In this document: one piece after another, positions 12,731 through 24,400 of the stretch
How the letters are laid out: each line of letters starts with the position of its first letter
Numbering within the stretch: position 1 is the first letter of the stretch
Assembly: GCA_032622095.1 (NCBI GenBank)
Contig: CP136065.1
Span: 245,831,474-245,895,473, forward strand
Length of the DNA: 64,000 nucleotides
Source: Siphonodentalium dalli
Taxonomy: Eukaryota; Mollusca; Scaphopoda; Gadilida; Siphonodentaliidae
Reading direction: 5' to 3'
The notes under the pieces: model-generated
What the model was told of the DNA's origin: nothing
Databases searched by the model: none
Seen by the model: the letters and a program-made list of their open reading frames with translations, nothing else
Made by a program: the position numbers and the translations under genes

Positions 12731-13172
12731 TGCATAATCCGAATTAGCGCTCCCATATTACTATTTCCTTGGCTTCGAGGGTAAACAATATTTGATTCGA
12801 GTCGAGGAACCCATCCACCAAAGCTCAGAGTGATCATATATCGAATTTTTAAGTCTATTATTTTTCACCACCGATAATTTTATAGTTGCCCAGTAAACAG
12901 TCGACGAGAAGACGGTCTCGGAGCAAATTGCTGATGAAGATGGATAACTCTAAAATCAAGTGGCTTTTTTGTGTCAGATATTTAACAAACCGGCAAAATT
13001 TCGAATTACAAAATGTTGATAAATAATAGGTATTGGGCAATTTTATACTATATAGTTGACGGTGGTTAGCATTATTTTTGGGCATTTAATCGATTCTGAT
13101 AAGCGGATTTTTTTTTTTTTATTGTTGTCGTTGTTGGAATCTGATGATCTCGAATCGAATTGAGTAATTTTA
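12731..13172. repeat. MITE, GGTACTC family, reverse orientation
   Basis: It starts TGCATAATCCGAATTAGCGC, has GATTCGAGTCGAGGAACCC and AACTCTAAAATCAAGTGGC inside, and ends near GAATTGAGTAATTTTAGTAC. A GTTGTTGGAATCTGATGAT stretch near the right end also occurs at 17035-17050. Confidence 0.75.
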
Positions 13173-13185
13173 GTACCCCATTAAA

Positions 13186-13806
13186 CGTTAACGTTATTGG
13201 TGGATATGGAATGAATGTGAACCTATTTATACCTCATGGCGCTTTCACATGATTCTGAGTCTGAAGGAAATTTACACCATAAGACGGGACAGTAAATATT
13301 ACGATTGATTTCTGGACATTGAGAGATTTGCACTGTCTTCAGTAAGCAATTATCCCGAGGGTCTGATACCAACGGAGGGGAAAAATTACAGTGGAAATCG
13401 AACCTATTTAGCGCCGCGATCCTATCTGAAGTGAATCGAAACCGGTCCTACCTGTTTATAGATGAATATTGATGGTGTTGTGACGCACACAAATTAAATA
13501 CCTGGGTATTACCTGGGATCAAATTAAACAGTTTAGGGCGAGAGGAGTGTCATTAGTGCCGCGGTCTTATTGACAGAGCCAGGTGGCTTTATAATTCCAT
13601 TGGAAGACATGGCATTCCGTCGATTCCGGGCCTTTAGCTTTTAAGAATATTATTTGTCGGAATGTTTGTTCGTAGAACAGCTTCATAGATTTTATCTGCA
13701 ATTGAGTTCCCCTGCACAAAGCGCGCGATTGCAAAACCTGACACATGTACTTATATCTGGCATATACTTCAAACTATTTTGACTACCTGTTGTTTAACCT
13801 TACTTT
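13186..13806. other. No gene seen
   Basis: Unique sequence of slightly higher GC. No coding frame of note. Confidence 0.5.
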
Positions 13807-14185
13807 TAAAGGTACACAATCCGATTCGATGGGCCTCGTATCATCAGATGCCAACAACATTTCTTTTAAAAGAGCCGATTAATTACCAAAAAATAATGCT
13901 AAACACTGTCAACTCTAGTATAAAATTTTCCCAAACTTGTTTTAAATCAACATTTTTTTCAACGCAATTTGGTATCGAGAGTAGTCGGTCGGATCGTCGA
14001 ATATTTGCTAGGCCACCAAATATTCCAGGTGGTTAAAAATAACAGATTTCAAAAATCAATATCTAATAACTCCGGGCTTTGATGGGTGGGTTAATTTCTC
14101 GACTCGAATCAAATATTTTTACACCCCCCCCCCCCAGCCAAAGAAATAGTAATATAGGAGCGTTAATTCGGATTATGTATCTTTA
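13807..14185. repeat. MITE, GGTACTC family
   Basis: It begins AAAGGTACACAATCCGATTC and ends CGGATTATGTATCTTTAAG. It contains CAAAAATCAATATCTAATAA and a poly-C tract. Confidence 0.8.
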
Positions 14186-14283
14186 AGTTTTAAAACATGT
14201 GCCCCAATCCGTTTGGTACTTTTATTGCATATAAAAATAAGCTTAACATATTACGTACACGAGTAACATGACAGTTTAACACT

Positions 14284-14420
14284 CAGAAATTGGAATCACT
14301 GACCTTTATGCAATTTTTTTAGATTTTTTTGGAGTTCTAGGTATATAATTGACAATTATATACCTAGAACTCCAAAAAAATCTAAAAAAATTGCATAAAG
14401 GTCAGTGATTCCAATTTCTG
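14284..14420. repeat. Near-perfect 137-bp palindrome
   Basis: CAGAAATTGGAATCACTGAC...CCAATTTCTG is symmetrical about TATAATTGACAATTATA near 14352. Arms of about 66 bp show no visible mismatch. The CAG/CTG ends suggest a MITE; no clear target duplication. Confidence 0.92.
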
Positions 14421-14859
14421 TGGTTTAACAGCATATATATTAATCTTAATTAATAGCTTGAACTAGAATCAGGTTTTCAAATTGTTTATTTAACACTCAG
14501 CGGCGCGCCCTCGTATTAAATAATAAGGAAGCTATAGGCTATATCCGAGAAGAACAGAACAATGACAGAATACGCACAATCATACAATGACTTGAATAAC
14601 TCTGGAAAATTATTTTAAAAACAATCCACCCACTTGAATCAGAATTTTTCGTCTGATGCATGTACCTGAAGTCCGTTAATAATTGTTACCCTTTAAAATT
14701 TGATAGATATAAATTGGTGAATTATTGAACTAAACATCCATAAAATCACACTAACATAACATGTTTGCGCTTGTAAGTGAATTTGACAAATGATATTTTT
14801 TTGGAAATGATATAACAACGTGTCCCTTTAATATACCCACATTTTCGCGGGCTTTCTTG
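14421..14859. other. No gene seen
   Basis: AT-rich spacer between the 137-bp palindrome and the putative promoter. TTTAACACTCAG occurs here (14489) and at the palindrome edge (14274). Confidence 0.5.
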
Positions 14860-15344
14860 TGTGTCTGTAAAATGAATGGCGTTGATTGGCTGAGATTTCG
14901 CGGGGGTTGTGTGACGTAATCTCTCAGCGGGTGCGAGTGATTTGGCATCAACTCTCCGTGTTTGTTAGTGAAAGTGCTTTGAAATAGTTTTTTTGGCCCG
15001 AGATACAACATCTGCCTCTCAACAGGCGATGCAACAGACGAGAAAAACACCACGTACGCCGCTCGAACCAAGGGGCGCTACTCTAAATTGATCTGTTTGA
15101 CATTGAATAACAAGCAGAAATCGAAACTGCTTTCCACGATGCATGCGTTGGAATTTGCAGGATTTTATCACATTTTCTTTAATTTTGTGAATCACGACGG
15201 CTTCTGGGATATAGATTTATTTAATAAGTATCCATGGTAACGTTCGTGTTAGTTGGGCGACTTATTACAGGAGACTAGTTTTACTATTTCCTCTGTTTTT
15301 CGCCCGTACCGGGAAAGCTGGGGGAGCGACTCCTCGGCCAGACG
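14860..15344 (+). promoter_or_regulatory. Candidate promoter / 5' UTR of MAO-like gene
   Basis: This stretch upstream of the start codon is richer in GC and CpG than its surroundings. It holds an inverted CCAAT box (ATTGG, 14885-14889) and a CRE-like TGACGTAA (14912-14919). No TATA box is clear near 15.2 kb. The assignment rests on position and composition only; the transcription start cannot be placed. Confidence 0.35.
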
Positions 15345-15474
15345 ATGCCGACAGTGATGGACGCGTTCGAGAGTGATGTCGTCATTGTGGGCGCCGGTCT
15401 GGCCGGAATGACAGCGGCTTACTGTCTACTGAAGAAGGACAAACACCTCCGAGTCACCATTCTAGAGGCTAAAG
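15345..15474 (+). CDS. MAO-like exon 1 (start codon, FAD dinucleotide motif)
   Basis: Encodes residues 1-43. ATG at 15345 is followed by a short N-terminus and the strand-turn-helix VVIVGAGLAGMTAAY, then VTILEAK, the end of the second Rossmann strand with the conserved Glu. A second in-frame ATG lies at 15357; both lie upstream of the FAD motif, so either start would leave it intact. The exon ends in AAAG followed by donor GTAAAG, phase 1. No mitochondrial signal peptide is evident, which fits a MAO-type enzyme. Confidence 0.88.
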
Positions 15475-18400
15475 GTAAAGCTAGTGCATGGCTAATCTAA
15501 TGCAAGCAGGGACGTGACACATGTCTCATCCCCCCCAACTTTTGTTAAAAAGTTTGACTCAACTTTTTCAAGTCTGAAACAACATCAGTTGGACATTTTA
15601 GACTGAGAATAGGATGAAATGGACATTTTAGACTGAGAATAGCATGAAATGGACACTTTAGACTGAGAATAGGATGAAACAACATCAGTTGGACATTTTA
15701 GACTGAGAATAGGATGAAACAACATCAGTTGGACATTTTAGACTGAGAATAGGATGAAATGGACATTTTAGACTGAGAATAGGATGAAATGGTCATTTTA
15801 GACTGAGAATAGGATGAAACAACATCAGTTGGACATTTTAGACTGAGAATAGGATGAAACAACATCAGTTGGACATTTTAGACTGAGAATAGGATGAAAT
15901 GGACATTTTAGACTGAGAATAGGATGAAATGGTCATTTTAGACTGAGAATAGGATTAAACAACATCAGTTGGACATTTTAGACTGAGAATAGGATGAAAT
16001 GGACATTTTAGACTGAGAATAGGATGAAACAACATCAGTTGGACATTTTAGACTGAGATTAGGATGAAACAACATCAGTTGGACATTTTAGACTGAGAAT
16101 AGGATGAAATGGTCATTTTAGACTGAGAATAGGATGAAATGGTCATTTTAGACTGAGAATAGGATGAAACAACATCAGTTGGACATTTTAGACTGAGAAT
16201 AGGATGAAATGGACATTTTAGACTGAGAATAGGATGAAATGGACATTTTAGACTGAGAATAGGATGAAATGGACATTTTAGACTGAGAATAGGATGAAAT
16301 GGACATTTTAGACTGAGAATAGGATGAAACAACATCAGTTGGAAATTTTAGACTGAGAATAGGATGAAATGGTCATTTTAGACTGAGAATAGGATGAAAT
16401 GGACATTTTAGACTGAGAATAGGATGAAATGGACATTTTAGACTGAGAATAGGATGAAATGGACATTTTAGACTGAGAATAGGATGAAACAACATCAGTT
16501 GGACAGTTTAGACTGAGAATAGGATGAAATGGACATTTTAGACTGAGAATAGGATGAAATGGTCATTTTTCGTCCATATTTAGTTGGAAATTTGTTGTAG
16601 ATTAAAGGTACTCAATCCGATAAAACTCCTCTCAATTACTATTTCAATGGCTTCTGGGGGGTCAAAAATATTTGATTCGAGTCGAGGAAATCACCCATCA
16701 AAGCTCAGATTTGTTAGATATCGATTTTAGAAATCTATTATTTTTCATTATCGGGAATATGTTCTGGCCCAGAACTCAGTCAAAATTGCGTTATTATTAC
16801 CACTTGATTTTAGAGTTATCCATCCTTGTCTGTTTGAATAGATTTTGGTGTTCACATCCCGAGCAGATTACGGCAGTTGAAGGCAATTATTAGTACTCAT
16901 CTCGAGTAAATAACAAATTTCAAAAATCAATATCTAACAACTCTGAGCTTTGTTTGATGGGTTCCTCGACTCGAATCAAATATTTTTTACCCCCAAAGCC
17001 AAAGAAATAGTAATATAGGACCCTCTGATCGGATTGTTGTTGTTGGAATCTATTGAGATGGGGACCCTCTGTTCGGATTGAGTACCTTTAAAAGTTGAAT
17101 ATTTTCCAACTTTTGGTCCAATTTTTGGAGTGTTATGACAATTAGTTGTAACATTTCAAATCATAAGAGAGTGACATGTTGGAAATTATTTGGAAAGTTT
17201 GGAAACCTTGGGGTACCAGATGGAAAACTTCAACTTGGAGACAGTGACATGGCGAGAGGGTCTCCATGGGGGGGGGGGGGCTGGGGAGTGGAATAGTGGA
17301 GGAATTTCCAACAACACCCCCCTGAAAACCAGACCAAACTCAGAAGTTTGCGTAATTCCATTTACACACCCCTCTTCAGTTTATGCCATGAATCTCTACT
17401 CTGGTTAACACCCACAAACCTGGGAACTTTTTGATGTTCTTACCCATTTTGACAGGGAACATTATAACATTGAACAAACAAGGCAGGGAATATATTTCTT
17501 TAATACATGTTCCTCAATAATCTACTTCACATTAGGGTGTGGTCCCAGTTTGAGATTGCCTGCTTTTCTGTGACTTTTGTGAGCAGATATCACAACAAAC
17601 ATTGAATTAATTACCCAGGACAAATTTCGAGTTGGGCCCTTCGCCTGCAGTTGAGGAACTGATAATAACTAAGAAATATAATTAATAGTTTTTTACATGC
17701 CACAGGGGAGGGATTTGAAATCTGAACATGAAAATTGCAAAATCCTAGCATCTAGACTGGCCTTGAGCTTTTCAAGTGTTTGTAATTTCCAACCTGACAC
17801 CCCCTTGATTGACACCTCCCCTGATGGCCATTTCAGTCCAAAAATTCATCACTTATAATAAATTGTTGGAAAACTGCGACAACAATTTCAACCTAATTGT
17901 TGGTGTGAATTTCCAACTTATGTTTTGTCAGTGTATGTCACTGTATGAAAATTCCAACTTTTGAAAAAATTTTAACGAAGTTGGGGGGGGGGGGGAGGGT
18001 GGGGTGAGACACCAACCACCACTCTCCCATCGCCATACCCAAAGAAGGTTGGTGCAACTGGAATTTCCTTCTCAACAGAAACACCTCTATCCATATCCCT
18101 GAATGCACGATCATAAACATAATTGCGTGTGTGTGTGAGTGGTGGTGGTAGGGGGTGGTAACAACTCCAGGTGCAATTCACCCCTTTGGAACTGTTTTGA
18201 ATTACATTAGTATTACTATTAGTATTAGGGGTTGGAGACTGGTGTCATTGGTAATTTACAAATGATAAAAAAATAGTGGCCTTAACATTTTTTTTAATTA
18301 TTATTAGGTTATTTTTATGACTTTCTTTTCTGCCTTGAAATTTAATGATATATATTCTTGGATACACAGCTGGAATACCAGTTAATTTAAGCATATGAAT

Positions 18401-21400
18401 CCTGAGTATCAGTTAACAGGGTGCTATGAATTATGTGTTCCTCTTGAACATTATCCAAAAACGCATAGAAGAGTGGTGGGGTGTCAAACCATCTACAAAA
18501 TCAATATTTCTGAAACATAGATCAATGTCGCATGTTGCATGCAGAAAAACACACAGGCTTTCATAAAGAGTTAATTATTTTCACGTGGACTAATTTGCTG
18601 GATAATCACTACAGACAAATTTCTCTCTGTCAACGTCAGAAGCTGAAGTAGGCTTATTAACTAATTTTGAATAATAAGTCTATAGACAACAAGCAAGATA
18701 TTATGTTGTCAGAGCCAGAGATACAGCACGCTGATATTATAACATGCATGCAGGAGACCCACCATGCACTGCACTCTCTCACTCATCTCTGCCCTTATCC
18801 TGTCTGCATATATTGATACTAGGACTAGTAGTGTAGGAAAAGATGTATTTGATGTTGATGTACTGTAAAAGGTGTAAGCAGGGGCACCAGAGCAGTGGGA
18901 GCAGTGGGGCAGATGAGGGTAAATACTTCTCTGTCCTCGTCCAAGGGGGGGGGGGGGGCACAAAGTACTCTTTCATACTTCATAGAATATACCTACAGTA
19001 ATGCCCTAAATAATTGACTCCTTAACTACAGCAGAATTATGGGTAATTATTCAGGAATTAGTCGGAAATATGGCTTGTTGCCATTCATTCATCGGAAAGC
19101 TCTCAGTGAGAGCTTTCTGATGAATGGCAATAAGCCATATTTCTGACAACATCATTTTTAGAAATGCCGCTTCAGTTATCAGAATCGATTAATTGCCCAA
19201 AAATAATGCTAACCACTGTCAGCTTTAGTATAAAATTGCCGAAATGTGTTATTTATGAATATGTTGTTTGACGAAATTTTGCCTTATTATCAACACAAAA
19301 ACTCTTGATATAAGAGTCATCCATCTTCATCTGGAATTTGGTCTGAGACCATCGGCTCGTCGACTTTTTACTGGGCCACTAATAAGTCTCGGTGGTGAAA
19401 ATTAATAGATTTCAAAAATTGATATCTAATAACTCTGAGCTCAAATCAAATATTTTTTACCCCCGAATCCTGCCGAATCCAAATAAATAGTATTTGAGGG
19501 CCACTTAATCGGATTATGCATCTTTAATATGAGGAAAACACAGCGAGAGCACTTATTTGCTCCTGCAATTCAGAAGATGGGTGCAATTGCACTCATTATA
19601 TAATCATATCTTGGGAATTGTCTCAAACAAAGTGTCATTGTGGGGTAGACATACACTAATGCCCTAAATAATCTACTCCTTAACCACATCAGAATTATGG
19701 GTAATTTTTCATAATTTAGTTGGAAATATAGCTTGTTGCCATTCATCGGAAAGCTCTCATAAAGGGTCATCAAAGGTTTAACTCTTTCATTTCTGAATGG
19801 GTTCTCCCATTCAGTTCTAAAAGTATACATTAATGCCCTAATTAATCGACTCCTTTACCACAGCAGAATTATGGGTAACTTTTCAGGATTTACTTTGGAA
19901 ATATGGCTTGTTGCCATTCATCGGAAAGCTCTCGGGGAGAGCTTTCCGATGAATGGCAACAAGCCATATTTCCAACTTAATCCTGAAAAATTACCCATAA
20001 TTATGCTGTGGTTAAGGAGTCAATTATTTAGGGCATTACTGTATATCCAGTTACACTTTCACTTGCCAATAATTGAATGGAGACAGGAATCAGGATCTAA
20101 GTGAACTTTTATTCCTTCAAATAGTTCCAACATTGAATCAATCAACGTTTACAGCCACCATAAGCAAGAGGGACAAGTGCAAATTTTAGCACCCGTGAAT
20201 TGAAAATTGCGAGTGACAGCAGATGCGACAACAAAAGCACCCGTTTCCTGGGAAGAACTGAGAGACTGGTTATAATTCCAAAAGTACAGTATTGCCCTAA
20301 ATAATCGACTCCTTAACCACAGCAGAATTATGGGTAATTTTTCAGGATTTGGTCGGAAATATGGCTTGTTGCCATTCATCGGAAAGCTCTAAGTGAGAGC
20401 TTTCCGATGAATGGCAACAAGCCATATTTCCGACTAAATCCTGAAAAATTACCCATAATTCTGCTGTAGTTAAGAAGTCAATTATTTAGGCCATTACTGA
20501 GAATTATGGTTAATTTTTCAGGATTTAGTCGGAAATATGGCTTGTTGCCATTCATAGGAAAGCTCTCAGGAAATATGGCTTGTTGCCATTCATCGGAAAG
20601 CTCTAAGTGAGAGCTTTCCGATGAATGGCAACAAGCCATATTTCCGACTAAATCCTGAAAAATTAACCATAATTCTGCTGTGGTTAAGGAGTCGATTATT
20701 TATGTATTTTATCATTTGAAAGATTAGGAAACAAACAGGATTATAAAAACTAAAATCGTAAAAACAAAAATACACGCACCTATGAGAATATTTTCATTAA
20801 TAGACACTTATCACAAGAAGAATTGACAAAACAGTACAATCTCTGACAAGAAATGAAAATGAAGAGGAAACAATTACTGACCACTATGTTCCGAGTGGAA
20901 GGGGAGAGTGTTGTCAAAATATAATATAACAATACATTTGTTTGTGACTGAAAATGAAATATGAAAATGAAATATGTAAGGGGACCAAGAGTCAAATGAC
21001 TCGTTCCTGAAATAAAAATGATGATGATGATGAGTCTTTGACAGTTGACTATATTTACATTCTGGTTTGCAGTCCCATTATATGCTGCACCCTTCCTCTA
21101 ATCTATGATACTGCCTGTTAGTAGATAATGATTGATAACAGGCTTATTTGATTTTTATGCTTACTTCAGTCTCACTCAAGTTAGACCAAGATCTCATTAC
21201 AATCGATACTGGGTCTAAAGACTACAGTACTTACATTGATTTCAGAAATGAATGGGGAATCCCCAGCTTGTGACATGTAATGCTATTGAGATGACACTGT
21301 TGTGTCATCTCCTTCTTTAGAACATGCGCGCACAATTTACTATGGACTTAGAATCATAGTAAAATCCTTATTTGCTGTGTGAGGTAATTATATACATGTT

Positions 21401-24400
21401 AGGAGAAAATGCAAACTAAATTAATAAATTTTAATCTCTTTGCAAAAACAATTATATTACTGTAGGTATTCTGTTTGATTATTCCCCAATTATGACGTAA
21501 CGAACATGTGCATTGGCTGGATTTTGAACCCACAACGGGTAATATGGGTAACTTTGTCGACATTTGATCAATTAACAAGTGCGACTTAACCCTTTACCCA
21601 ACATAAGGGCCCTGTGCCAATGCATTCTCTTATATATGCGAGTCGACCATAGGTCGCCTCGCATATATAAGAGAATGCATTGGCTTAACACATTAAAAAT
21701 TATAAAATTGTTAAAGAATGTAAGAAAAAATGGTAAAAAGTGTTAAAAAAAGATTTTTTTTTAGGCCAATGCATTCTCTTATATATGCGAGGCGACCTAT
21801 GGTCGACTCGCATATATAAGAGAATGCATTGGCACAGGGCTAACTGTAACTATCACAATGTGGTCAAGGAGCCGGTTCCAATGATATCCATATTTGTATG
21901 GTTCTATTGAGACAGACCCAAGATATTTTAGGCTGTTGAAGCTTTATTTGGCCGGTTCTGGCCGGTTTGTTGGGTAAAGGGTTAACAAGTGCGACTTAAC
22001 ACATGGTTTGCAATAACTAGGTGAGACTTCAGTCAGACACTGCGAGTGTGGCTTGGGTGAATAATTCAAAGAGTGTAAGTATCAATTGCCTTTTGAAGGA
22101 AGCTATTGATTGGTCAAGCATCACATTCCTGGATGCTATGGCTCTCTCGGAGCAATTTTCATTTGTGCAATACATGTTTCTCCCGTTTGAAATAATTAAT
22201 TCCATGGGAGTCTTTAGACAAGGTATCGATTGTAATTACATGTAGATCTTGGTCTGACTTCAGTGAGACTGTCCTTATTGGTAGTTATACAGTGTTAACC
22301 CTTTACCCAACAAACCGGCCAAAACCGGCCAAATAAAGCTTCAACAGCGTAAAATATCTTCGGTCTGTCTCAATAGAACCATACAAATATGGATATCATT
22401 GGAACCGGCTCCTTGACCACATTGTGATAGTTACAGTTATGCCCTGTGCCAATGCATTCTCTTATATATGCGAGTCGACCATAGGTCGCCTCGCATATAT
22501 AAGAGAATGCATTGGCCTAAAATTTTTTTTTTTTACCATTTTTTCTTACATTCTTTAACAATTTTATAATATTTAATGTGTTAAGCCAATGCATTCTCTT
22601 ATATATGCGAGGCGACCTATGGTCGACTCGCATATATAAGAGAATGCATTGGCACAGGGCCGTTCTGTTGGGTAAAGGGTTAAGGGTGGGAGAAGGGGTG
22701 ATGGGGGAGAGGGGTTTGTTGGTGATATCGATAACCATAGAGCCAGCTATCCGCAGTGCTGTTATCATAACATGCTTGTTGCACACACTCATCTCTGACC
22801 TTTCCTGTTTGTATATATTAATGCACTTGTTTGATGTTTATACTTACCTCAAAGAATGTAGGTTTTTATGTTATTTGTGAAGTTGGAGTTACAAGGTTAA
22901 CCCTTTACCCAACAGAAGGGCCCTGTGCCAATGCATTCTCTTATATATGCGAGTCGACCATAGGTCGCCTCGCATATATAAGAGAATGCATTGGCTTAAC
23001 ACATTAAAAATTATAAAATTGTTAAAGAATTTAAGAAAAAATGGTAAAAAGTGTTAAAAAAAGATTTTGTTTAGGCCAATGCATTCTCTTATATATGCGA
23101 GGCGACCTATGGTCGACTCGCATATATAAGAGAATGCATTGGCACAGGGCATAACTGTAACTATCACAATGTGGTCAAGGAGCCGGTTCCAATGATATCC
23201 ATATTTGTATGGTTCTATTGAGACAGACCGAAGATATTTTAGGCTGTTGAAGCTTTATTTGGCCGGTTCTGGCCGGTTTGTTGGGTAAAGGGTTAACAAG
23301 TGCGACTTAACACATGGTTTGCAATAACTAGGTGAGACTTCAGTCAGACACTGCGAGTGTGGCTTGGGTGAATAATTCAAAGAGTGTAAGTATCAATTGC
23401 CTTTTGAAGGAAGCTATTGATTGGTCAAGCATCACATTCCTGGATGCTATGGCTCTCTTGGAGCAATTTTCATTTGTGCAATACATGTTCCTCCCTTTTG
23501 AAATAATTAATTCCATGAGAGTCTTTAGACAAGGTATCAATTGTAATTAGATCTTGGTCTGACTTGAGTGAGACTGTCCTTATTGGTAGTTATACAGTGT
23601 TAAGGGTGGGAGAAGGGGTGATGGGGGAGAGGGGTTTGTTGGTGATATCGATAACCATTGAGCCAGCTATCCACCATGCTGTTATCTTAACATGCTTGTT
23701 GCAAACCCAGCACGCACTCATCTCTGACCTTTCCTGTTTGTATATAGTAATACATTTGTTTGATGTTCATACTTACCTCAAAGAATGTATGTTTTTATGT
23801 TATTTGTGAAGTTGGAGTTACAAGGTTAACCCTTTACCCAACAGAAGGGCCCTGTGCCAATGCATTCTCTTATATATGCGAGTCGACCATAGGTCGCCTC
23901 GCATATATAAGAGAATGCATTCAATGGCTTAACACATACAAAATTATAAAATTGTTAAAGAATGTAAGAAAAAATGGTAAAAAGTGTTAAAAAAAGATTT
24001 TTTTTAGGCCAATGCATTCTCTTATATATGCGAGGCGACCTATGGTCGACTCGCATATATAAGAGAATGCATTGGCACAGGGTATAACTGTAACTATCAC
24101 AATGTGGTCAAGGAGCCGGTTCCAATGATATCCATATTTGTATGGTTCTATTGAGACAGACCGAAGATATTTTAGGCTGTTGAAGCTTTATTTGGCCGGT
24201 TTTGGCCGGTTTGTTGGGTAAAGGGTTAAAGGATGTGGTGAGAAATTGGGATGGGTGATACCTGCGTGCAACTTTCATTGGCGTGATACCTCCCGTTTGA
24301 AATAATTTATTCCATGGGACTATTTAGACCCAGTATGGATTGTAATAATGAGATCTTGGTCTAACTTGATGAGTCAGACTGTCCTTATTGTGAGATATAC

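Noticed and set aside
14751-15071. 106-codon minus-strand frame upstream of exon 1
   Set aside because: No family feature, and it overlaps the GC-richer promoter-like stretch; probably chance.
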